From positions 62,001 to 126,000 of the forward strand of contig MU404084.1 in assembly GCA_022695795.1 (NCBI GenBank): a stretch of 64,000 nt of DNA. The letters are read 5' to 3'. The stretch is from Biscogniauxia marginata. Lineage: Eukaryota; Ascomycota; Sordariomycetes; Xylariales; Xylariaceae. The notes below the pieces were generated by a model. The model ran no database searches. It saw nothing but the letters and a program-made list of their open reading frames with translations, and was not told the origin of the DNA. The position numbers and the translations under genes are program-made. Each line of letters starts with the position of its first letter. The first letter of the stretch is position 1. Positions 35,088-46,200 of the stretch are shown piece after piece.

Positions 35088-38000
35088 GAAAGCTTTCTGT
35101 ATCAACCTGCTTGCAGCCTTGAGGCAGTGGCATTACATTACAATGATTGCTTATGTGCATGCATACATGCTGTGTTTTCGTCGCAAAAACGATGATGGTG
35201 GATGGTGGATGGACGAATGGATAGATCGATATATTGATCAATAGTACCAAGTATGTGAATTATTAGCGACAACACCTACTTACCTGGTTGGAGGAGGAAA
35301 GGAAGGTAAGGGAGGGATGGTGGGTAGCCGGAAGTAATAGGCCCCTCCCCAAGGTAGATAGGAGTAAAATGCAATGGAAGTGGTTACCCAGTCCTGTGTA
35401 GATTTCCACCAAGGACTTTTTAGAGAGATGACTGACATCTAACTATTTAAAGCCACCGATGCGGTGAAATTACGCCAATATCAATATTGATGTTACCCAG
35501 GCTTCTCCTGCCGGGGTATTTGCTTGAATTCCACGTTAATACTGTTGGCCATTTATCACTACCCGATAGCTACTACCTGCTATCTTACAGCAGATAGGAC
35601 AAGAGGGCGGGAAAGGGGGGATTGACACATGATGTTCTGTAAACCACCATCTTCATCTTAATATCTCGCCCCTCTTGTTATTGTGTTATTTATTTATTTA
35701 TATTATCGTAGCAAGTTTTAGACTGCTAGGTTAATAGGCGTGAGTGAGGAACATTATAAGGGGAAAATACGAGACAGCGTATTCAATTTAAGATAAGTAC
35801 CCTATTGCTCGTTCCTCCCCCCAACTACCTTATGGCTAAGCCCATCCGAGTAGCAGTGGTTTAATCCACGTGTTTCTAGTATCCCCAATATTAAAAGGTA
35901 GGTTACCGTGTATTAATGAAATAGGAAAGATAAGCCTGTAGCTATAGCAGGATATGAATATTCGACTTCAGCCAGCCACAGGTGCTGAGATATTTGTAGT
36001 AGCCGGTCACAAGTCGCCCACCCTCAGCATTGCACCACGGCATCTTACAATAGTTACTGAGGTGATACACCGAGTTACAGGTGCATGGGTGTAACATGTA
36101 CGATATTACTTGTACTTAGTAGGTACGAAGACTGAAAAATTATCAGCTGCATCCTTGGCTGTAAGCTGGGTTTCACATTATAGGTCATGGGAATATAGGA
36201 GGGGAACGTTGCCACTCTTATGGTTTTACTCATCCAGTCAATGTCTACAATATGTAGGGAAGCCCTCTAAAACACCTTGCTACGCATTGGGCCGCTTATA
36301 CTGAAGGTGGTCGCAGTCGTGGGACGTATGTTGTGCTACGTAACGCCACATCGAGGTGTTGATAACTAGTTCATTGGGACACTGCTATCTTGATGTGCAA
36401 TACTTACTAACTCTACTTTGATATCTAAGTATAGTGAGGCGGTTTCGGATGTGTCGGTCGCGATGTAATCCCACATTTCGCGTGACGAGTTAGATGATAG
36501 TGGTATTTATGATGAAGCTGACTGAAAGGGGGGGGGGGGGAGGGGGTATATTGAAGCGCATATGCGGCCGGGTAAGGATACCAACGGTCTGTGATAACGT
36601 ATGAGTGAGGCGCGAGGGCTACGATCCAGGGGTCGTTGTCGGGCATCACGTCGGGGATCTGACGGAGACGAGATCTCGGGATGTGCGACGAACCTAGAAG
36701 TGGGAGCTGGAAAACTGGGGTCAGGTGAGCGGCAACCAGCCTCTCCTTATTGGAGACCAGACAGCCTTGCCTTGCATATTCTGCAGCAGGGTTGTCAAAG
36801 AATCTCGTACACCTTACCCATAAACTGAACCCATCGAGGGGTGTTATGAATCCAGAAGCGGCCACCAGTTGATAGACTAGGAATGAAAATGGAAATATTC
36901 GGGCGGAGGGCTAGCGCGTAAGCTCGACGTAAGAAGGGGGTTTGGGGACCGATGGAGATAGACTGCCGAAGCCAGCGTTACAAATACACCGAGAGAATGG
37001 TCTTCAAGAGATGATCTCAATAATCCAGTGGGGAGGTCTGATGATTAGTGTAGTGTAAATTACAAAAAGGCGGCCTTTATTAGTTTCCCGAAATGGGGCG
37101 TATAAGTGAGGCGAACTTGCAGTCTTGGTAATAAGTACCTACTAGAGTCGGATGCGGGATGGGCCACGACGATTCCATTCAACTAGAGTGCATTGCATGG
37201 ATGCCAAACCAACGCCTATTCGTTTCAGGCGGTGTAGAATAATGCAGCTTGATCCTTAGGGAAATACCGCGCAGTACTGAAGTCTCGGCTTGAAGTGATG
37301 AAGTATACAAGGCTCGTTATACCTTTGAAGATAAATAGATCGACCGACCTAATTTTTGCCGGAATTTCATGATTATTTCTCGGTAGTTTGTAAAAAAGCA
37401 TCTCTATCCGGACCTCGACTTGACCTGAAACGCATTGAACCAACATGTCAACTCCCCCGCTGAATAGGTACTGGATACCACATCTAGACATTCACAAGAA
37501 AATCCTTACCCAAGAGCTCCAGTTATATCTAGGGCCGGACGCGACCGTTAGAACTTACTCACGAGAAGTACGGTGACTAAGGATGATCTTTTCGGATATC
37601 TCAACTTACGCATATCTATGCAGGGCGAGGATGGGTTCCTGATCACTACTCCAGGCGGGTGCCTAACGGATGTGAGCTACGCATCGTTCCCTTGCAGAGC
37701 ATGCGGATGTTGACCTCCGCCTAGGAGCAAATTGACGACATATGCCTGAAGTCGAAAGAAATGTGGGAGAAGCAAGCAGCAGCTCGATCACAGCAGAATC
37801 CAGACAAGCCGCTAAAGCGACCACTTCATCAGCCAGTCCTAATTTCTAAAGGGTCCGGGGAAGGATCGAAACGCCGTCAAGACCGAAGAGGCCACTTTCC
37901 CCGACGCCCATACGATGATACAAGACCAAACGAAGCTTCACGAAGATGAAGGTCAACAGAGTCGGACTTGACGATAACTCCTTCGGAACGAAACAAGCTA

Positions 38001-38728
38001 CAGTCGGATGTAACGCACCCGTCCCTGCGTATTGGACAATGGCAGTATGCGAGCCCGAAGGGCATCAAAGCATGATGCGAGCGTTAGACGGGACCTAAGC
38101 GGCACCATATTGGCTGAGAGTTGGTCTTTGAGATGGAAGCCTGCAACGCAAGGAATCATCATCCAGCGAGGGTTTGCCATCTGGCAATATGATTCTTCTG
38201 TGGATACCAAAACTGAAACTCGACAGCCCAATGGCTGTCTATGTAAATGCTGAGCTTTCCCGCAATGCCCGGGAAGCTAAGCGATTTCGGTGTGTCTTGG
38301 TCTCAATTGGTCGGTAGGGTGCATTTCACCCTCGAGGTTCAGCGCAATTCGTGCAGGATCTGTGTGCACCTAGACCTAGTCATCCAGTTTAATATAATTG
38401 GGCAATGCAAGCCTTCGATACAACGTGCTCGGCGGATTCGACGTGTTCGAGGGTGAATTGATTCGGCGACCTTTTAACGGATTTGCCAGGATATTGCGAG
38501 GCAACCCATCAGCAAGAACTTGAATAGAAGTATCTGCGTCGTAATATAGTAATGAACGGAAATGAAGATTGGTCAATGCTTATCTATGAAGAGGCATTAT
38601 TGTCACTGGTCTCAATTTGTGTCGAGGTAGTACGTTGCAGTACTTCGTTGACGCCCAAAGTAGTGCCACGCAATTCTGTTTCTCGCAATGACTTTGATCG
38701 GGGTCGCGATCCAACTGGAAACGCTTGA
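35088..38728. other. Gene-poor region with possible gene remnants
   Basis: No intact gene is supported. A 13-base G run lies at 36528-36540. On the minus strand the frame 36425-36865 starts at a GTG and reads FITPLDGFSLWVRCTRFF near its start, protein-like but unrecognised. On the plus strand 37577-37715 reads KDDLFGYLNLRIS and GEDGFLITTPGGCLTD before a stop. These may be pieces of decayed genes. The minus frame 38376-38576 lies just downstream of the broken zinc-finger gene and could be its continuation. Confidence 0.4.
36528..36540 (+). repeat. Poly-G run
   Basis: Thirteen guanines are followed by A and five more. It lies outside any intact gene. Confidence 0.9.
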
Positions 38729-39815
38729 TCACACCATCGTATCGCACCCGGGTGCTGCACTGAGCACAGCGGGAAGACTATTGGCTTGCTTTCCTGTCGC
38801 ATAACTAATCGCCATTTGAGCCGCATCCGGGCCGATCACTAAGGTATACGGGCCCAGCTCTTGGACGAACTTGTCTGGGGTTAACAACCTAGGGCCTATA
38901 CAACGTAGACCAATCTTGTTGGACCGAAACTCCAGGCCTGGGTTGGCGCTTACTCTGTGTCAGCGGGGCTACAGCACGGCAATGAGGGTTAACATACGCC
39001 GTAGGTCGTCGTTCTGATCCCGGATTTTTTGACGATGGTCATTGGAGAACACCTCGATGTTGAAGCATAAGTCCTCGAGCAATGGGTCTTCCACCTTGTT
39101 GAGAACATCAGGTGCCTTGCCATTTCTGAGCAGTTCATTGATTTGTTCTCCGTCGAATATCTCTTCATCAAGCGACTCGTCGTCAAAGGGATTGACAAGT
39201 GGTTCGTCGACGTGTGCATCCTCGCTGAATCCCTCTTCTTCACGTCCCTCCTGGCCAACTCCCTTCTTACCGTGTCCTCTGCCTCCTCCTCGCCGTAAGA
39301 GTTTAACGAGATATCCGACGGTTTTGGACCCTCGAGACGGCCCTGACTCCGGTGGGCTTACATATGAAGTCTCATGGACTTTTCCGATATCGGCTCTTGG
39401 GAGACAACTCTGAAGCACAGAGGGACTGTGCAGACCCAACCCAGTCCCCCCATTGCGGTATGCCGTCTGGCATGGTTTGCGGCGTATTGAGGAGCGCCGA
39501 ACATTCGCGAACACTGATGCGAATCCGCGTCCGGGCATGGGTAAGGCCGAGTATGCAGAAGCCCGTAGCTTTAGGCTTTCGAGTGCGTTGCAAAGAGCTT
39601 TTTACACCTATGCGTTACTGCACCTGAGCAAGGAATAGTCTTCGATGTATGCTCTTTGGCGTGAGTTACCGCGACATCTTGTTGCGCAAATGCCTGATCA
39701 CAGTCGAAGTCATCCGCTAAGGGACAAGGGAATCTGGGAGCATCTACATCGTACTTTTTCGCAGGTCTCCTCGCAGCCACTCCTCGTCTCGGTCTCTCTG
39801 CTGCTTTCTAGCCAT
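38729..39815 (-). pseudogene. Broken C2H2 zinc-finger gene
   Basis: The remnant starts at the ATG at 39815 (MARKQQR), shifts frame within about 30 bases, then reads AARRPAKKYDVDAPRFPCPL. Three fungal-type C2H2 units follow: FPCPLADDFDCDQAF with HAKEHT; IPCSGAVTHRCKKLF, cut by a TAA at 39571-39573; and YPCPDADSHQCSRMFGAP with HARRHT. Near 39360 the frame changes, either by damage or by an intron starting GTAAGC. An acidic segment follows (PFDDESLDEEIFDGEQINEL), then VFSNDHRQKIRDQNDDLR. A probable 45-nt intron (GTATGT donor at about 39000) leads to LTPDKFVQELGPYTLVIGP and AAQMAISYATGKQANSLP, ending at 38729. The protein was probably a nuclear DNA-binding factor with a C-terminal domain I do not recognise. 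A TAA stop plus at least one frameshift argue that it is dead; a sequencing error could explain one lesion but not all. Confidence 0.5.
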
Positions 39816-40649
39816 CGCAGCAGCTAACAAGATTGATGGCCAAGAGACGGTAAGGGTGTTGACTGTGATGATGATGTTTGGCAGAACGACTCGCTGGTTT
39901 TTCTTTGCGGTGGGGCCGTCAATTCAGGCGACTCAAATTAATCTTGATCTTCCGGCCTAGGGAATTGAATGCCACCAGTGGACAGCTGCCAAAGCCAGTC
40001 GGCCTTTCCTAATTACACCTGATATGCACATGCTGGTTACCACGGACCGTGTGTATACGGTAAATATACATATATACACTGTATGCATGCCAATCCTCCT
40101 TTTCGTAACGGGATCTTTTCCTCTACACGAAATAGCAACCTCGGCCCTTTCGCTCTTTCACAAAATAATAGAATATATACAGTTTAAAGAAAAGTCTGCC
40201 TTTCCTATGAGTGTACTATGTCGATGATAATAACCCTCGGCTTCCTAGCAGACGAATCTGTAGTACAGACAGCCAATCATTTCCCCTTTACTATTATCGG
40301 CCTTCCGCCTCTTATTGTTCTGGACCATTCCAACTCCTGCATCTAGGCATACAGTCCACTGACCTCACTCTCCTAAAAGCACCTATCCCAGTCCGACGAC
40401 GTCGAGGCTTGTCGTCGCTTAATTACCTTGACAGTGCAACACTCTCGGGGCGACTCGTCTGGTCTCGGCTCTTCGTTAAGGTTATAGTCCGCCGAGTATG
40501 GAAATTGTTGGTTTGAATGTTCGTCGCTAGCTAACAACAAACACCGACGTAATCCCGATTGGAATTGTCTGGAAGTGGTTCGGGCGGCTCTACCTACCTA
40601 GTCCTAGGCCCCGGCTTAAAGCAGCGTGCCTCAGGTGGGCATGGACACT

Positions 40650-40922
40650 CTATCTTCGTGGTAGTACTGGGTTGAAGTGGCGAGGGCAGCTCTTGACGTG
40701 TCTCTCAAGTGCACGCAATGTTACAAGTTGCTGCAACTCATCCCCATTCAGGCAGTCAGCTAGCTGCCATCCATCCTCTGGTGCCAATGAATCGAACCAA
40801 CGGAGAAAGGCTGTCGACACAAGAACAGCATGCTCAATGCTCGTGCGATTGAGCATACGTGCCAATGAGACGACATTAGGGAATATCTGATACTGCGGTC
40901 GCTTCGATAATGGCCAATTCAC
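40650..40922 (-). pseudogene. Possible exon remnant, unrecognised
   Basis: A 90-codon open frame without an ATG reads ARMLNRTSIEHAVLVSTAFL and then RWFDSLAPEDGWQLADCLNG, which looks like real protein rather than random sequence. The same frame upstream (RTSLRADYPGQIGA) is broken by TAA and TGA. It may be a piece of a decayed gene or an exon of a gene whose other exons I could not find. Confidence 0.25.
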
Positions 40923-41179
40923 TCAAGCCCCGATCTGCCCTGGGTAGTCGGCACGAAGTGAGGTCCGTTAGCGGAGTTGAGCCGCATATCCTCCAGACCG
41001 AAATACTCTGCCAAGGTTTAGGTGCCAGATTTGGTACACCTTACCTTGGGTTCCTTGCCAATGGCAGGTAGGGAACACGCAAATGTACGTAGGACTTCAA
41101 TGGTTTACACTTTCCCTGTTTCCTCATAGAACACGGACATGTCCCTCCGTAACCAATCGCGAGAAGAATTCGTTTGGTG

Positions 41180-41772
41180 TTATTTAGACTCAGCCGTAGT
41201 TGTTGGCGCCTGCTCGTATGTTGAAATGTCCAAATCTTCCGCCGTCCAGAGAACGAGGGCTTGTACGCTGACGCACGTTGCGCCACGTCTCCTCGCATTG
41301 GAAGCCGTGGTTTTGCCCGGGGTGTGCCTTATAGACGTGACGTATCCAATTACATGAATCCACTGGCCGATATCGGTTTGTTCTGACTTGAGACTCTGTA
41401 GAAGAAGCTTGACATCGACCATGGCCTTGACGGTGCTTCCCCTGGGGTAGTTGTGCTCAAGTGAAATATGTGCTAAGTTGGTCGCGTATGCTGTGACACT
41501 TGGACGCCGTCAGCACGCGGGCACGTCTAGAGGGCGTCACGATATTAGAGGTTCAATAGAGAATGAGCTCCCCGCATTCTTGACAGTACCGTCTAGTAGC
41601 CTTTACCTACCAGAGCAGTCTGGGGCAGTGGTTTATTCGAGAGAATATTGAAAGGCAAGTCCGGCCGTGCAGTAGAGTCTTACCATCCCAAGAATCTGAC
41701 TTTGTCTCCCTCCTGTCTGTCAGGCAGGCCCGAGAGGAGGCACCGCACAGATGGAAGAGGCCCGTTGGACAT
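41180..41772 (-). CDS. TEN1: CST complex subunit Ten1 (telomere capping)
   Basis: Ten1 is a small OB-fold protein that joins Stn1 (and a Cdc13/Ctc1 partner) to bind single-stranded telomeric DNA, cap chromosome ends and limit telomerase. Exons are 41772-41684 and 41498-41180 (408 nt, 135 aa). The 185-nt intron has donor GTAAGA, a GCTGAC branch point and acceptor TCCAAG, and the junction gives GDKVRFLG then CVTAYATNLAHISLEHNYPR. The order of elements matches fungal Ten1: MSNGPLPSVRCLLSGLPD, the KVRFLG strand, HNYPRGSTVKAMVDVKLLLQ, SEQTDIGQWIHVIGYVTS and SVQALVLWTAEDLD. Length fits the family (about 100-140 aa). Because the first exon is only 89 bp and the intron is long for this genome, an open-frame scan sees only the C-terminal 80 residues. 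It shares a divergent promoter region with SNF7. Confidence 0.82.
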
Positions 41773-42445
41773 GATGAGAGATGATAGAGCTAAAGCTTCT
41801 CCGCAGCCGCGAGTGATAATGTATTCAATGTATATTCATCTGTCTAGATCAAAGCTCGGGAATTTGATGTTTCTGTGACGAGATTCGCTTTACTAGGTAC
41901 CTAGTATGAAAGACAACAACGGGAATGGATGGATGGAGTTCAATGCGCATCGGGATAAGACGGATAGTAATGATGACTAAGAGTCCCATGACTAAGGCGG
42001 ATGATCTTCGCAATTCGGAGTTAGGCGCTACTACAAGTACTTACTACCTAATTCTTGGGCAGATGACAGGCAACGAATGCCACCTGACAAGGAAGCCTCC
42101 CAGAACCTCTTGCATCATAGCGCCTGTCTGCCTTCAACCTCACCCAACATCGTCGCCAGGCTTCCTCTTTTTTCCCGCCTCGACCCCATCACGACTCCTC
42201 AGATCCCAACGTCATCTCGGGACTCACCTCCCATATCAACACACAAAATCCAGCGACGCTATCTTCTAGGTTGCCAGCCTCCGAGTTCGCCGTCCCTCTG
42301 CACCCCGCGACAGCTGTTTTATCTCGTGCTGCACCGACGCCGGGGTTACAGTTTATTATCGCATCGATAACCCGTGTCCCATCCAAGCCCTGGACTGTCC
42401 CGACGTTATCCCTGTTCGGTATCCCTTTTTCGCACAACTATCATC
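41773..42445. promoter_or_regulatory. Shared divergent promoter region of TEN1 and SNF7
   Basis: The two ATGs are 673 bp apart, head to head. The SNF7 side (about 42110-42440) is pyrimidine-rich with repeated CCTC/CATC words, typical of fungal core promoters. No named factor site is assigned. Confidence 0.55.
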
Positions 42446-43296
42446 ATGTCGGGTGTTTGGGGCTGGTTCGGCGGTGGAGCCGCACAGAAGAAGAAAGATA
42501 GCCCCAAGAATGCCATTCTGGGATTGCGGGCGCAGCTCGATATGCTGCAGAAACGCGAAAAACATCTCATGAACCAGATGGACGAGCAGGATGCCATTGC
42601 ACGCAAAAATGTGAACACAAATAAGAATGGTCAGTCTCCTTATCATACGCCCAAACACGTTTGCCGGTGCTGACGCTATCGCTCTCGTAGCCGCTAAGGC
42701 TGCCCTGCGGAGGAAGAAGGCACACGAACACAGTCTCGATCAGACGATATCCCAAATCGGAACTCTTGAGCAGCAAATCAACGCTATCGAATCCGCCAAT
42801 ATCAACCGAGAGACTCTCGCTGCAATGGAACGGGCCGGCGAAGCAATGAAGCAGATCCACGGCAAGCTGACCCCTGAGAAGGTCGACGAGACCATGTATG
42901 TCTTCTTGGTGGATTTCTCATCGGTACACACATTGCTAACCGGTATTGAACAGGGACAAGTTGCGAGAACAAAATGCCCTCAGCGAAGAGATCGTACAAG
43001 CCATCACGAGCAACCATATTGGAGAACCACTGGATGAAGAAGAGCTGGACGAAGAGCTTGAAGCGCTACAGCAGGAACAACTCGACAAGAAAATGCTTGA
43101 ACCTGGCAGTGTGCCTGTATCAGATGCCATCAACAGGATGCCTGCTGTTGCAAATTCAGACCGTGCGTCTTCACAATCTCTCATCACTCGAGTGCAGGAT
43201 ACTAATAACCTCTCTACAGTCAAAAGTCAGCCACAGGCCGTGGAAGACGACGAAGAAGCGGAGCTCAGAAAGCTACAGGCCGAAATGGCCATGTGA
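42446..43296 (+). CDS. SNF7: Snf7/Vps32, ESCRT-III core subunit
   Basis: Snf7 is the polymer-forming subunit of ESCRT-III, which drives membrane scission on endosomes during multivesicular-body formation. Exons are 42446-42629, 42691-42895, 42954-43162 and 43220-43296 (675 nt, 224 aa). Introns have branch points TGCTGAC, TGCTAAC and ATACTAATAAC. The third intron is 57 nt, stop-free and a multiple of three, so the unspliced frame also stays open. The N-terminus is MSGVWGWFGG, followed by the basic core helices (LRAQLDMLQKREKHL, AAKAALRRKKAHEHSLDQTI, RETLAAMERAGEAMKQIHGK). The acidic autoinhibitory half contains DEEELDEELEALQQEQLD. The end DDEEAELRKLQAEMAM carries the MIM1-type signal (L-x2-LQAEM) recognised by Vps4. 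Length matches the family. The first donor (GTCAGT) is slightly unusual. Confidence 0.93.
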
Positions 43297-46200
43297 GATA
43301 TCGGCTAACATGTTCCCGAATTATTATATCTCACTGATCACAGCATCTCATGCTGGGGAGACGGAGGAAACGATGATATTCTCAAATGGCGGATTATATG
43401 AACTGGGAAGGTTATTGTCGATATGAGCCGCTATGAAGCTTATTTCTGACCTGGACTGGCGTGACCGGGATGAGGTTTAATGTCCACCAGGTAGCCGAAC
43501 TCGTCCTCTTGCCGCCTTTTCCTGTTCCTGCGTAGGGCGTTGGCGTTACGAGATTGTGGTTATTCATTTGGCGATATACACTTTCGGCAGCTATGGCTGG
43601 TGATTGATACGGAGCTCGCCTCTAGATGGGCCAGCTTGCTAACAATATAAACAATTTGATATGTAGTCTGTTATGTGTACGCAACGTCATGACCATATAT
43701 TATCCCAATAGAATATGTAAAAATGATACTCATTTTCCATAGTGTAATAAAATCCCTCGAAATGAGCTTCTTGTGGGTATGTAGGCAAATCAATCAAGCA
43801 AGGACAAGAGGACGAGTATCAGTAACGAGAGCCAAGTGCGTCCGTAAATATACTACGCTCTCAACTGTAATTATGTTAACATAGATACTCCCAGTAGGCT
43901 CTACTAAGTAAGAAACTTTTTCCACCCAGTCCATTAGAATTGGTTCAGTTTGCGTTTTACTTCTGTCTGCTGACTGCGACAAAACTAAGGTTCCTGCGCT
44001 TGACATAGTGAGCCAATTCTGACGCGAAGAAATAAGAAACAGTGGTTTTATCACTCTTGAACCTCAAGCCGATACTCGCTGATAAAGCCTCCAGATAAAA
44101 TAAGCAACTTCCCGGCTGTTTCTAAATAGCGTTTCTTTATCAGTATAGAAATGTATACCACGCGAGGTTACACGGCTCGAGATCGCAAAGGCTAATAGTT
44201 GGTTTGTGGCTCGAGGACGAAGGTATGCTATCGGTAATATTTAGAGAACGAAGTGTTCTAGTTTCAAACTTGTTTAAATTCGAATCCCCACAGTCATAAG
44301 TCTTGAGTAAATCTTGAGTATGGTAAGTCAACACACCCTCGGCCCTCCCCCCTCTTTTTTTTGTGAGTGGTAATGTATGTGAGAGGGTGGCCGTAAAGTA
44401 CCTATATATAGGTATATTGATCATGTAGGACGGCACATAGATAATTAGTATGCAGGGCACGTAGTTTTTATGATATATAAATGCATTCTGGGCGCTTATT
44501 ATGTATTATCACCAATATTGAACAGGAAACCTTTTTGCCTGAAGTAAGACGACTTGAAGTCCTGCATGGGGTCACTTGATGCTTGATGACTAGAATAGAG
44601 CATGCTAAGAGAACTACAGTGTATGTAACTTTGCAACTAATATGTTCGGTTTATATGTATATTAGCCTAGGTTCAGTAGTAGCAAACTATACAGACTCTG
44701 GCAGTGGAACATCTCAAACTCTCTAACTCTGCTATATGCATGGATATTTATTTGTAGTGTTAGCTTTTTAACATAGACCATGTGCTTATTGTCCATTCGA
44801 TGTTTAGTTGATCTTGTGCATATGGGCTAGGTAGCGCTGGTAATGTACATTCCACAACGTGAATATACGATGCATAAGAGGAGATTGGCGATAAAAATAG
44901 AAAATGACAACCATCCTCGACTCTAGCTTTTGTCCTAGGGATATGACACCCGGGGTTTAAGAACTTGCAGGTTTTCTTAGTTTCTAGCCCTGTGATCTGT
45001 GCCGGGTCTGGATGCCTTACATGAAACCCTACACACAAGCATAGCAAAAATAACATGTCAATTTCGAGACGACAATAACCTCAGAGATCTTAAATGCAAT
45101 TTACATAATAAGACTCTAGGCATATCGGTATATGGGGGGGAGGGAGGAAGGAGACATTTCGAACCCCTTCATGCGAGGCCTTACCTGTCGTGTAGCTAGC
45201 ATTCGTCGTAGTGGTGGGAACAGAAGTCTACCTATAGTGTTCTTACTACTCTTGACGTGTATGGTTATTATCAGTAATCCGAGAACACCGTGAGGTATCC
45301 ATGTGATAAAATGAGCAGCTAAGCGCTTCCTTGTGGGTTCTTACTAAAGTACCAAGAGAGGTATTAGATATTTATACAATAATGGTTACATGCCAACAAT
45401 ACGTAAACTACATCCTAGCATGCAATACACATGAAGTATATGAGATATTTAACAGATCGAAAACTTCACAGCTTTTTCGAGGTCATTCTACTAGTTTCTC
45501 CAACCCACTTTGAATTGTACCACATAACATACTCCAATAGGACTATAGGATTGTGACGCTGGTAGTCAACTACATTACAATACTTTTTTTTTGTCTTCTG
45601 CTGGCTATGCAGTAGACAACCACAAGGGAGATCGGTTTGAGCGGTCAAAAGTCAGGAGGGCTGTCGATCTGTGGGTCGAGTGGGAATGAGCCTCTTGTAA
45701 CTTCACAACCCCAGAGCACAATTGATCCACTTACCCCATGTCATGTTCTCTTCAAGCTCGTCTAATCTGTGATCCGGCCTCATCGTTCAGCCAAGATTTC
45801 AGCTGCAGATTTTGTTTGGGGTTTTATGCAAACAGCGTCGACAAACGTGGGTAGAGTGTATGTATTACGGTATCTGAAAGAACAAATACATACCTACCTA
45901 GCTACCTAGGATTTGACTCGCATTGGCTTGTTCGCTGTCTTAGTTGCATACGTGCCTAGTGTAGGTACCCAAGGCATACCTAACATTGGTACCATAGGTT
46001 AGGTGAAAGATGTGGAAGGCATTGATCAATTGTCCTCATAGCTTCCAGCACTAAAAACCCGGTTAGTCAAGAGAGATGAGATAAGCGAGGTGGCCTAAGC
46101 TTCCAGTTTCCTGCTTATCTCACTTACACGGGAGACTTATCACATGACGTGGTCTGTCTCGCCGAGTATCACCTTTTTCTTTCACCAAGTCGCTTACATC

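Noticed and set aside
44262..44300. T-loop-like TTCGAATCC
   Set aside because: The flanking bases cannot form a five-pair T stem and no upstream D-arm is present.
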